Below are positions 16,894-24,399 of a stretch of 64,000 nt of DNA, in pieces; the stretch's first letter is position 1, and the number at the start of each line of letters is the position of its first letter. Source of the DNA: BP-191 sp035940575 (lineage in GTDB: Bacteria > Actinomycetota > Actinomycetes > BP-191). A model generated the notes under the pieces. It saw nothing but the letters and a program-made list of their open reading frames with translations, searched no databases and was not told the DNA's origin. A program made the position numbers and the translations under genes. The stretch is from assembly GCA_035940575.1 (NCBI GenBank), contig DASZER010000046.1:1-64000 (forward strand), read 5' to 3'.

Positions 16894-17082
16894 ATGGAGC
16901 GCGACCGCTTGATGACCCCCGGCGAGGTCGCGACGCTGTTCCGCGTCGACCCCAAGACCGTCACCCGCTGGGCCGTCGCGGGCCGCATCGGCAGCGTCCG
17001 TACGCCCGGTGGCCACCGCCGCTTCCGCGAGTCCGAGGTCCGCGCGCTCCTGCGCGGCGAGACCCGCGCCATCGCGGTCTAG
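16894..17082 (+). CDS. bldC: BldC family MerR-like DNA-binding regulator
   Basis: The 62-residue protein is a stand-alone winged HTH very close to Streptomyces BldC: TPGEVATLFRVDPKTVTRWA, then GGHRRFRESEVRALL. BldC binds head-to-tail on direct repeats and controls entry into development. The ATG at 16894 follows GAGGAG. No effector domain is present, as expected. The stop overlaps the convergent ubiX-like gene by 4 bp. Presence together with bldN at 58.8 kb suggests a developmental or morphological programme, though bldC-like genes also occur in simple actinobacteria. Confidence 0.9.
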   Translation: MERDRLMTPGEVATLFRVDPKTVTRWAVAGRIGSVRTPGGHRRFRESEVRALLRGETRAIAV

Positions 17083-17702
17083 CCCTCCGAACGTTCGCGA
17101 CGGGCGGCACCGAGGTCGCCCGTCCACCGCCGGTAGAGGTCGTGCTCCACGCCCAGCGCGTCGAGCACCCTCCCGGCCACGAAGTCCACGAGCTCCTGGA
17201 CGGTCGAGGTCCCCGCGTAGAACGCCGGGCTCGCCGGCAGCACCACGGCCCCCGCGTCGTGCAGGGCCAGCATCGCCACCAGGTGCCCGCGGTCGAGAGG
17301 CGTCTCCCGCGGCACCACGACGAGCCTCCGCCGCTCCTTCAACGTCACGTCGGCGGCCCGCTGCACGAGGTCCTTCGACAGCCCTCCCGCGATGCCCGCG
17401 ACGGCCGCCGTGCTGGCGGGGACGACGGCCATCCCGCGCGTGACGTACGAGCCGCTGCTCGGACCCGCGCCGAGGTCGCCTGGCCCCCAGTGTCGCACGT
17501 CGCCCTCGACGCCGACCCAGGCGTGCAGCGACGCCGCGTCGTCGTGCCACTGGATGCCGGTCTCGTCCAGCAGCGTGAGCCGCGCGGCGCGCGACACGAC
17601 GAGGTCGACCGCGTGCCCGCCCTCGACCAGCGCGCGGACGACGGCGGCGGCGTACGGCGTGCCGCTCGCGCCGGTGACGCCGACGACGTACGGCGCCCTC
17701 AT
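17079..17702 (-). CDS. UbiX-like flavin prenyltransferase (menaquinone pathway)
   Basis: The 207-residue protein has the flavoprotein start VVGVTGASGTPYAAAVVRAL and the late segment RRRLVVVPRETPL of UbiX/Pad1 enzymes, which make prenylated FMN for UbiD-type decarboxylases. Next to mqnP and the UbiD-like mqnL it should serve the futalosine menaquinone pathway (MqnM role). The start overlaps the mqnP stop (ATGA). It is the last gene of a tightly overlapping operon that begins with the CcoN-like gene at 22691. Confidence 0.88.
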   Translation of the reverse strand: MRAPYVVGVTGASGTPYAAAVVRALVEGGHAVDLVVSRAARLTLLDETGIQWHDDAASLHAWVGVEGDVRHWGPGDLGAGPSSGSYVTRGMAVVPASTAAVAGIAGGLSKDLVQRAADVTLKERRRLVVVPRETPLDRGHLVAMLALHDAGAVVLPASPAFYAGTSTVQELVDFVAGRVLDALGVEHDLYRRWTGDLGAARRERSEG

Positions 17703-18580
17703 GCCGCGCGGTCCAGCAGCGCGAACGCGAACAGGCCGATGCCGACGTAGCCGTTGACGGTGAAGAACGCGCGGTTGACGCGCGACAGGTCGCCGGGCTT
17801 CACGATCGCGTGCTCGTACGCCAGCGCCCCGGCCGTCAGCGCGACGCCCGCCCACCACGCCCACCCGAGGCCCGCGTCGAGCCCGAACGCCACCAGCAGC
17901 GCCAGCGTCACGACGTGCGTCGCGACGGAGACGCGCAGCGCGGTCGCGACGCCGAAGCGGGCTGGCAGCGAGTGGACGCCGTTCGCGCGGTCGCTGTCGA
18001 CGTCCTGGCAGGCGTAGACGAGGTCGAAGCCGGCGATCCAGGTGCCGACCGCGAGCCCGAGCCACAGCGCGGGCCGCGCGCCGTCGAACGTCTTCGACAT
18101 CGCCACCCACGCGCCGACGGGCGCGATCGCCTGCGCGAGGCCGAGGACGTAGTGGCAGAGCCAGGTGAACCGCTTGGCGTACGGGTACAGCGTGAGCGGC
18201 GCGAGGGCGACCGGCGCGAGCGCGAGGCAGAGCGGGTCGAGCGCGAGCGCGGCGAGCAGGAAGATGGCGAGCGCGACGGCCATGCCGCCGTACGCCACCG
18301 AGACCGGCAGCGCGCCGGTCACGAGCTCGCGGCTCGCGGTGCGGGGGTTGCGCGCGTCGATCTCGCGGTCGATCACGCGGTTGGCCGCCATCGCGAACGT
18401 GCGCGCGGCCACCATCGCGACGGTGACGAGGAGCACGTCGAGCCAGTCGACGTCGGCGACGGCGGTCAGCGCGGCGATGTAGGCGAACGGCAGCGCGAAC
18501 ACCGAGTGCTCGATGACGACGAGCCGCAGGAAGCCCTTCACGCGCCCCTGGTGGACGACCGGCTCGGCGACGGTGCTCAC
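17699..18580 (-). CDS. mqnP: UbiA-family prenyltransferase of menaquinone synthesis
   Basis: The 293-residue membrane protein has the two aspartate-rich motifs of UbiA enzymes: NRVIDREIDARNPRT near the N-terminal third and DVDSDRANGVHSLPARFG in the second half. About eight helices are visible. Between UbiX-like and UbiD-like genes it fits MqnP, which prenylates the 1,4-dihydroxy-6-naphthoate ring with a polyprenyl diphosphate. It overlaps both neighbours by 4 bp. Confidence 0.9.
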   Translation of the reverse strand: MSTVAEPVVHQGRVKGFLRLVVIEHSVFALPFAYIAALTAVADVDWLDVLLVTVAMVAARTFAMAANRVIDREIDARNPRTASRELVTGALPVSVAYGGMAVALAIFLLAALALDPLCLALAPVALAPLTLYPYAKRFTWLCHYVLGLAQAIAPVGAWVAMSKTFDGARPALWLGLAVGTWIAGFDLVYACQDVDSDRANGVHSLPARFGVATALRVSVATHVVTLALLVAFGLDAGLGWAWWAGVALTAGALAYEHAIVKPGDLSRVNRAFFTVNGYVGIGLFAFALLDRAA

Positions 18581-20016
18581 AAGCCCAGCTCACCCCAGCG
18601 GCGCGTGACGCGCTCGACGACGGCCGGGTCCTGCTCGATCTCCGGCGGCCAGCCGCCGGCGCGCGCGTAGCCCTCGGTGGGCAGCTTGCGGGTCGCGTCG
18701 ATGCCGGCCTTGCCGCCCCAGAACTGCTGGTACGCCGCGTGGTCGAGGTGGTCGACGGGGCCCGTCGACAGCAGCAGGTCGTGGGCGTAGTCGACGTTGC
18801 CGAACGCCCGCCACGCGACCTCGGAGTAGTCGTGCACGTCGCAGTCGGCGTCGACCACGACGACGAGCTTCGTCAGGGAGAGCAGGCCCGCGCCCCAGAT
18901 CGCGTTCATCACCTTCTGCGCCTGCTTCGGGTAGCGCTTCTCGACCGAGACGATCGCGCAGTTGTGGAACACGCCCTCGACCGGCAGGTCGTAGTCGACG
19001 ATCTCGGGCACCGTCATCTGGATCAGCGGTAGGAAGATGCGCTCGGTCGCCTTGCCGAGCCACTCGTCCTCCTGCGGGGGACGCCCGACGACGATCGTCT
19101 GGAACACCGGGTCGCGCCGCATCGTCATCACGTCGACCGTCAGCGCGGGGAACGGCTCGACCGGCGTGTAGAAGCCGGTGTGGTCGCCGAACGGCCCCTC
19201 CGGCAGCCGTACCCCCGGCTCGAGCCAGCCCTCGAGGACGATCTGCGCGTCGGCGGGGACCTGCAACGGCACCGAGAGGCAGTCGACCAGCTCGATCCGC
19301 TCGCCCTTGAGGAACCCGGCGAACAGGTACTCGTCGATGCCCGGCAACGGCGCGCTGGCCGAGTAGGTCACGACCGGCTCGCAGCCGAACGCGATCGCGA
19401 CCGGCAGCCGCTCGCCGCGCCGCTCGGCGACGGCGTGGTGGGCGTTGGAGTCCTTGTGGATCTGCCAGTGCATGCCCACCGTGCGCTTGTCGTGGCGCTG
19501 GAGCCGGTACATGCCGAGGTTGCGCGTGCCCTCGGTGGGGTGGCGCGTGTGGGTGAGGCCGAGGTTCAGGAACGCGCCGCCGTCGAGCGGCCACGTGTGC
19601 AGCGCGGGGAGGTCGTAGAGGTCGATCTCGTCACCGCGACGGACGACCTCCTGGCACGGCGCGGTCTTGACCTTCTTCGGCGGGACCGAACGCAGCGAGA
19701 GCAGCTTGCCGAGGGACTCCCTGATGCCGGAGAGGCCGACCGGCAGCTCGGGCCGCACGAGGTCGCGGATGCGGTCGCCGATGTCGTCCAGCCGCGCGAC
19801 GCCGAGCGCGGCGGCCATGCGGCGCTCGGTCCCGAAGACGTTGATGGCCAGGGGCATCGAGGAGCCGGTGACGTTCTCGAACAGCAGCGCCGGGCCGCCC
19901 GCGCGGGTCACGCGCTGGACGATCTCGGTCACCTCGAGGTGCGGGTCGACCGGCGCCTTGACCCGCTTGAGGTCGCCGTCCTTCTCGAGACGGCGGAGGA
20001 ACGCGTCGAGGCTCAC
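18577..20016 (-). CDS. mqnL: UbiD-family decarboxylase of menaquinone synthesis
   Basis: The 479-residue protein is a full-length UbiD-type prenyl-FMN decarboxylase: ITKNG-like start SLDAFLRRLEKDGDLKRV, AGGPALLFENV, and central NLGMYRLQ / HWQIHKDSNAHH segments that bind prFMN and metal, then PFGDHTGFYTP. It probably decarboxylates prenylated dihydroxynaphthoate (MqnL role). The GTG start at 20016 overlaps the stop of the DinB-like gene upstream (GTGA). An ordinary 4-hydroxybenzoate role is less likely given the futalosine context. Confidence 0.9.
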   Translation of the reverse strand: MSLDAFLRRLEKDGDLKRVKAPVDPHLEVTEIVQRVTRAGGPALLFENVTGSSMPLAINVFGTERRMAAALGVARLDDIGDRIRDLVRPELPVGLSGIRESLGKLLSLRSVPPKKVKTAPCQEVVRRGDEIDLYDLPALHTWPLDGGAFLNLGLTHTRHPTEGTRNLGMYRLQRHDKRTVGMHWQIHKDSNAHHAVAERRGERLPVAIAFGCEPVVTYSASAPLPGIDEYLFAGFLKGERIELVDCLSVPLQVPADAQIVLEGWLEPGVRLPEGPFGDHTGFYTPVEPFPALTVDVMTMRRDPVFQTIVVGRPPQEDEWLGKATERIFLPLIQMTVPEIVDYDLPVEGVFHNCAIVSVEKRYPKQAQKVMNAIWGAGLLSLTKLVVVVDADCDVHDYSEVAWRAFGNVDYAHDLLLSTGPVDHLDHAAYQQFWGGKAGIDATRKLPTEGYARAGGWPPEIEQDPAVVERVTRRWGELGL

Positions 20017-20546
20017 TGCCCCACCCTGCCGTCGATCGCCTGGCGCAGCAGGTCGGCGTGGCCCATGTGCCGCGCGTACTCCTCGATCATGTGCAGCATC
20101 ACCCAGCGCAGGGAGACCCGCTTCTCCACGCCGACGAGGTCGAGGTCGTTGCGCTCGAAGAAGTCCTCGGCGTACGCCACCTCCTCGCGCCACGCGGCCC
20201 ACGCCTCGTCCACGCCGTCGGCGCTCGCGCGGTCCCAGGCCGCGTCCACGTCGTCGTCGCGCTTGAACGGGCGCGGCGCGTCCTCGCCCGCGAGGCCGCG
20301 GCGGAACCATCCGCACTCCACGTCGGCCATGTGGCGTACGAGGCCCAGCAGCGACATCGACGTCATCGGGACGGGGCGCGACGCGAGCTGCTCGGGTGTC
20401 AGCCCCTCGCACTTGAGGACGAGCGTCTCGCGCTGCCAGCGCAGGAAGCCGGCCAGCAGCTCGCGCTCGGTGCCGGCCCTCGGGACGTCCGTACGCGGGT
20501 CGTCGCCGGGGTCGACGAAGACGTCAGCGAACGGGGTCGTGCTCAG
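20013..20546 (-). CDS. DinB/DUF664-family protein
   Basis: The product is a four-helix DinB-fold protein with a likely metal site: LLGLVRHMADVECGWF in helix 2 and MIEEYARHMGHADLLR in the last helix give the three histidines. Members of this group are often thiol (mycothiol/bacillithiol)-dependent transferases. No ATG or GTG lies in frame near the N-terminus. A CTG at 20546, overlapping the previous stop as CTGA, is the best start and gives 177 residues. Its place in the respiratory operon has no obvious reason. Confidence 0.68.
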   Translation of the reverse strand: MSTTPFADVFVDPGDDPRTDVPRAGTERELLAGFLRWQRETLVLKCEGLTPEQLASRPVPMTSMSLLGLVRHMADVECGWFRRGLAGEDAPRPFKRDDDVDAAWDRASADGVDEAWAAWREEVAYAEDFFERNDLDLVGVEKRVSLRWVMLHMIEEYARHMGHADLLRQAIDGRVGQ

Positions 20547-20761
20547 TGCGCCTCGGCGCTCTCGGAGGCGCCGACCTGCTCGGTGGGGAACCGGTGCGGC
20601 GACGACTCGCGCGGCCCGTCGGAGAACGCCGCGAGGTAGTACGCCGCGATGCCCAGGATCAGCAGCGCGAGCGCGAGGTACCAGCGCGGCGCGGGGTTGT
20701 GGTCGACCTCGTCCCCGTCGCCGGTCGCGATCGGGTCGATGAACAGCGGCCGCTCGGTCAC
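20543..20761 (-). CDS. Small single-helix membrane protein of the cbb3-like operon
   Basis: The 72-residue protein has one membrane helix (WYLALALLILGIAAYYLAAF) after a short acidic N-terminus and ends with a hydrophilic tail. By position and size it could be an accessory subunit comparable to CcoQ or the anchor of CcoP, but it has no haem motif. Its ATG overlaps the stop of the cytochrome c gene by 4 bp, so it is expressed with it. Confidence 0.7.
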   Translation of the reverse strand: MTERPLFIDPIATGDGDEVDHNPAPRWYLALALLILGIAAYYLAAFSDGPRESSPHRFPTEQVGASESAEAH

Positions 20762-21276
20762 TCGGACTCCTCGCAGGTGTGCTCGACGAGGAACGCCGCG
20801 AGCCGTTCGAGGTCACGGTGCACGAGGTGGCGGTACGACGGCATCGTCGAGCCGGGATGCGCGGCGGCCGGGTCCTTGAGGTACTCGACCATCGCCGCGA
20901 CCTTCTGCTCCTTGGTCGCGCCGTCCTCCGCGCCGGGCACGCGGTCGCCGGCGCAGGCGAGGTCGGGGCCGTAGCGCGCCTGGCCCTGCAGGCCCGGCAC
21001 GTCGTTGAGACCCTCGCCCGCGCTGCTCGGGCCCGCGGCGAGGTCGGCGTCGGTGAAGGCGTCGCGCACCTGGCGGGTGTGGCAGTAGACGCAGCCGTTG
21101 GAGCCGTAGAGGCCGCGGCCCTTCGCGCCCGCGACGCTGTGCTCGCGCGTCGCGTCGGTACGGGTCGTGGTGACGTCGGCCGTGGCGGGCGCGACGACCG
21201 TGGCGCCGTAGCCGAGGGCCACGAGCAGCGCGGGCCCGGCGAGCACGGGGAGCAGCGTCATGCGGCGCATCGTCAC
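20758..21276 (-). CDS. CcoO-like membrane-anchored mono-haem cytochrome c
   Basis: The 172-residue product has an N-terminal hydrophobic anchor (LLPVLAGPALLVALGYGATVV) and one haem c site CVYCH. The flanks match CcoO of cbb3 oxidases: GRGLYGSNGCVYCHTRQVR, RYGPDLACAGDR, and the distal-ligand region GSTMPSYRHL. It should pass electrons in the periplasmic face. Unlike a normal operon, its partner CcoN-like protein lacks haem and copper ligands. The GTG start overlaps the upstream stop (GTGA). Confidence 0.82.
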   Translation of the reverse strand: MTMRRMTLLPVLAGPALLVALGYGATVVAPATADVTTTRTDATREHSVAGAKGRGLYGSNGCVYCHTRQVRDAFTDADLAAGPSSAGEGLNDVPGLQGQARYGPDLACAGDRVPGAEDGATKEQKVAAMVEYLKDPAAAHPGSTMPSYRHLVHRDLERLAAFLVEHTCEESE

Positions 21277-22691
21277 GACTCCTCGGGCGCCAGCGGGTCG
21301 CCGGCGGTCGACGTGGAGAACACCTGCTGGAACGCCGTCACGAGCGCGAACGTCACGAGCACCTCGCCCACGACGCGCAGCCAGAGCAGCGGGCGGATCG
21401 CGTCGGTGACGCGTACCCACGCGTCGCCGGTCGCGACCGAGGAGCCGTCGCGGACGCCCTGCGCGAGCAGCACGCCCTGGACGTAGCCCGCGACGAGCAG
21501 CGACAGCGCGACGAGCAGGACGCCGACGACGAGCGGCCAGGCGGCGTTGGCCGCGAGGCGCGGGTTGGTGATGCGGTTGCCCGACGCGGCCGGCAGCACG
21601 TGGAACACGCCCGCCAGGATGCCCGCGGCCGCGACGCCGAGCAGCGCGAGCTCGGACAGGCCGTCGGAGGCGACGCTGGCGTGCAGGAAGTCGCCCGCCG
21701 TACGCCCCGCCGTCGTCCCGGCGAGCAGCGCCCACGCGCCGAGCAGGCCGGCGGCGGCGAGGCCGAAGCGGAGGTCGGCGCCGTGCGCCAGCGCGGTGCG
21801 GCGCGCGTAGGTGCTCGCGACGAGCGTGACGTAGGCCAGGACGCCCGCGCCGAGCGCGATCGTCGCGGCGATGCCGACCGACTCGAGCCAGTCCTGCGCC
21901 GGCCCCCCGGCGAGGCGGGCCGCCCCCGCGAACGGCGCGAACACGAACCAGCCCCAGAACGCCGCCACGGCGAGCTGGCGGCTGTGCAGCGGCGCGCGCG
22001 ACGACACCGGGATCGCGTAGAGCGCGAGGCCGAGCGCGAGCGGGACGAGCCAGAGCAGCTTGAGCCCGGACAGGCCGAACGCGAGCACCATCTCGTCGTT
22101 GACGCCGCGCACGCGCGGCAGCGCGCCGAACAGGATCACGACGGGCGCGCAGAACAGCGCGCCGACCACGAACCACAGCGACGGGTGGACCTCGTCCTCG
22201 CGGCGCTTCGAGACCGTGCGCAGCACCGAGCAGAGCAGCAGGAGCTGGCCGAGCGCGATCAGCACGGCGAGCGGGCGCGGCATCTCGAAGCCCACGCGGC
22301 CGTTGCCGTGGCCGGTCAGCACCGCGAGCACCGAGCCGACGACGCCGACCGTGACGATCGCGCCCGCGGCCTTGGAGAGGTTGTCGAGCTGGACGGGCGC
22401 CTTGGCGAGCCGGCGCGCGACGTCGAGGGCGGCGCCGTTGCCGAGCATGCCGAGGCCGCCGTAGGTGACCAGCAGGAACGCCGCCGGGCGCAGCCTGCCG
22501 ACGTTCGTCGCCGCGCCGACCGTGAACACGTCGGCCGCGACCGTCTGCACCGAGACGAGCAGCAGCAGGAACGCGCCCAGGGCGAGGAACACCACGCCCG
22601 CGAGCAGCCAGGTCAGCGTCGACGCGGAGGGCTGCTCCCACGTGGGGGCGCTGGACTCCGACGCCGTCGACGGCGACGTCGTGACAGCCAC
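21273..22691 (-). CDS. CcoN-like (cbb3 oxidase subunit I fold) protein lacking metal ligands
   Basis: The 472-residue, roughly 12-helix membrane protein follows CcoN over its length: VGRLRP (64-69), the helix ending LYAIPV then HSRQLAVAAFWGWFVF, DWLESVG, and a C-terminal YVQGVL. Yet by my alignment the residues that should ligate haem b and CuB are gone: GRLRP is followed by AA instead of an H, the YGHNAV-like site reads FGLSGL, the HH pair reads AAR, and the HxHAG site reads DGLSEL. It cannot be a normal oxidase. Its gene leads an operon with the CcoO-like cytochrome and the menaquinone genes. Confidence 0.7.
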   Translation of the reverse strand: MAVTTSPSTASESSAPTWEQPSASTLTWLLAGVVFLALGAFLLLLVSVQTVAADVFTVGAATNVGRLRPAAFLLVTYGGLGMLGNGAALDVARRLAKAPVQLDNLSKAAGAIVTVGVVGSVLAVLTGHGNGRVGFEMPRPLAVLIALGQLLLLCSVLRTVSKRREDEVHPSLWFVVGALFCAPVVILFGALPRVRGVNDEMVLAFGLSGLKLLWLVPLALGLALYAIPVSSRAPLHSRQLAVAAFWGWFVFAPFAGAARLAGGPAQDWLESVGIAATIALGAGVLAYVTLVASTYARRTALAHGADLRFGLAAAGLLGAWALLAGTTAGRTAGDFLHASVASDGLSELALLGVAAAGILAGVFHVLPAASGNRITNPRLAANAAWPLVVGVLLVALSLLVAGYVQGVLLAQGVRDGSSVATGDAWVRVTDAIRPLLWLRVVGEVLVTFALVTAFQQVFSTSTAGDPLAPEES

Positions 22692-22778
22692 GCGGCAACC
22701 TCCGGGGACGCGGACGCAGGATCGGCCCAGATGTTAGTGGGGCGGGCACGCACGGCGCGAAACGCGCGCCGCGCGACC

Positions 22779-23150
22779 TCAGTCGTGCGCGGTACGCGGC
22801 TTGCGAATCCGCTTGGCGGGCGGAGCGTCCACGGTCTTGGCCGGCTTGGCGTCCGGGGCCGCACCGTCGTTCGAGTTCAGGAAGGCGTTGAGGGCGTCGC
22901 GTGTCAGGTCGGACACCGACCGTCCCGTCCTCTGGGCGAACGCCACGACCTTGCCGTGGAGGTCCGAGGGGATGCGCGTGTTCAGCGCCTTGCTCGTCCC
23001 GCCCTCGGCGGACAGCGACGGGCGGCCCGCCTTGCGCAGCGGGTTCGGGACCGCGGGACCGACCTCGCGCGCATCGAGCCCCTTCTCGGCCTTCGCGAGC
23101 GCGGCGGCCTCGCGCTCGGGGGTCCACGGCTTCTTCGTCATCGTCGTCAC
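22779..23150 (-). CDS. Ribbon-helix-helix antitoxin-like protein
   Basis: The product (about 123 residues) has a central CopG-like RHH segment: LNTRIPSDLHGKVVAFAQRTG then SVSDLTRDALNAFL. Lys/Pro-rich flanks are disordered. Its GTG start (GTGA overlap with the toxin-like gene stop) is preferred; an ATG 9 bp inside is possible. RHH proteins of this kind bind their own promoter with the toxin. Gene order is toxin first, then antitoxin, as in brnTA-type loci. Confidence 0.7.
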   Translation of the reverse strand: MTTMTKKPWTPEREAAALAKAEKGLDAREVGPAVPNPLRKAGRPSLSAEGGTSKALNTRIPSDLHGKVVAFAQRTGRSVSDLTRDALNAFLNSNDGAAPDAKPAKTVDAPPAKRIRKPRTAHD

Positions 23151-23419
23151 CTGGTCGTCTGGTCGTAGAGGGGCCGGTACTTGGGGCGCATCGGCATCAC
23201 GTGGAAGATCCGTACGGCCTCGGCTCCCAGGAGCCGCACCATGACCTCCAGCGGGACGCCGTTCGGGTCGTCGCCGAGGAACAGCAACAGGTCGGGGTCG
23301 GGCTCGCCGTCCTCGTCCACGACCGGGAACGCCGTCGGTGCCGTGTCGAGCACATGCCGCGCACGGGCGCGAGAGACGCCGTGCCTGGCCGCCGACTGCG
23401 CCCACTCGTACCGAGGCAT
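23147..23419 (-). CDS. Toxin-like protein (possibly BrnT-type) of a type II toxin-antitoxin pair
   Basis: The 90-residue protein starts PRYEWAQSAARHGVS and ends IFHVMPMRPKYRPLYD, a layout like BrnT ribonuclease toxins (..KHGVSF.., ..IRIISARKAT..RLYE). The core FLGDDPNGVPLEVMVRLL would be the beta-sheet. The next gene encodes an RHH protein and overlaps by 4 bp. Similarity to BrnT is moderate; a RelE-fold toxin of a nearby family is equally possible. Confidence 0.6.
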   Translation of the reverse strand: MPRYEWAQSAARHGVSRARARHVLDTAPTAFPVVDEDGEPDPDLLLFLGDDPNGVPLEVMVRLLGAEAVRIFHVMPMRPKYRPLYDQTTR

Positions 23420-23469
23420 GCCCCGGAATTCTGTCACACAAAAAGGTGGGCGGCAACGGGCCGGCCGGT

Positions 23470-24399
23470 CTAGACCCCGGCGTAGGAGTGCAGGCCCGAC
23501 ACCCAGATGTTGACGACGTAGTACGTCACCATCAGCGAGGCGAAGCCGGCGACGGCGATCCAGGCGGCGCGGCGGCCGCGCCAGCCGGCGGTCGAGCGCG
23601 CGTGCAGGTAGCCGGCGTAGACGACCCAGGTCACGAACGACCAGGTCTCCTTCGGGTCCCAGCCCCAGTACCGCCCCCACGCGGCCTCGGCCCAGACGGC
23701 ACCGGCCATGACGGTGAACGTCCACACAGGGAAGCCGAACGCGTGCACGCGGTACGACACCCGGTCCAGCGTCGCCGCGGACGGCAGGCGCGAGGGCTTG
23801 TCGGGCGCGCGGCGGTCGCGCCAGGAGCGCCACAGGTACAGCGCGGCGGCGACGAAGCCGACCATGAAGATGCCCGACGACGCCATGGCGCCGACGACGT
23901 GGATCTTGATCCAGTACGAGTTGAGCGCGGGGACGAGCGGGGCGGCGGGCGCGTAGAGGACGAGCGCCGCGACGCCGAGGTAGAGGATCACCGGCAGCAT
24001 CACGAAGCCGCCGAGGTGGCGCAGCGGGTGGCGGCGGATCACGCCGAGCCACGCGACGACGGCGAACAGCGACACCATCGACGAGAACTCGTACATGTTG
24101 CCCCACGGCACGCGGTCGACCGCGAGGCCGCGCGTGACGGCGGATGCGACGTGCAGCAGCAGGCCCACGACGGTTGCGACGACGGCGACGCGGCCGGCGA
24201 GGCGCGGCACCCGCGAGGGCGCGGCGACCGCGGCGGCGACGGGCGCCGGCACGGTGTCGACGGCGCCGCCCGCGATGGGGCGCGGCGCGAGGCGGCCGAA
24301 CGACAGCTCCACGAAGTAGCCGAACATCGCGACGACGTACGCGATCACCGCCGCGAACAGCAGCGTGTCGCTCGCCCGCGCGAGCCCCTCGTCGATCAC
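23470..24399 (-). CDS. ccsA: Cytochrome c biogenesis protein CcsA/ResC
   Basis: With ResB this protein transports haem and attaches it to apocytochrome c outside the membrane (system II). The 309-residue protein has about eight helices, the tryptophan-rich haem-handling motif WGRYWGWDPKETWSF, and conserved histidines in VASAVTR/ WIKIHVV and YLHARST. The GTG start overlaps the resB stop. It is the last gene of resA-ccdA-resB-ccsA and serves the many CxxCH proteins nearby. Confidence 0.93.
   Translation of the reverse strand: MIDEGLARASDTLLFAAVIAYVVAMFGYFVELSFGRLAPRPIAGGAVDTVPAPVAAAVAAPSRVPRLAGRVAVVATVVGLLLHVASAVTRGLAVDRVPWGNMYEFSSMVSLFAVVAWLGVIRRHPLRHLGGFVMLPVILYLGVAALVLYAPAAPLVPALNSYWIKIHVVGAMASSGIFMVGFVAAALYLWRSWRDRRAPDKPSRLPSAATLDRVSYRVHAFGFPVWTFTVMAGAVWAEAAWGRYWGWDPKETWSFVTWVVYAGYLHARSTAGWRGRRAAWIAVAGFASLMVTYYVVNIWVSGLHSYAGV

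Noticed and set aside
21273..22691. Calling the CcoN-like gene a working cbb3 cytochrome oxidase
   Set aside because: The ligand histidines are missing at the aligned positions, so a normal oxidase function is not supported.
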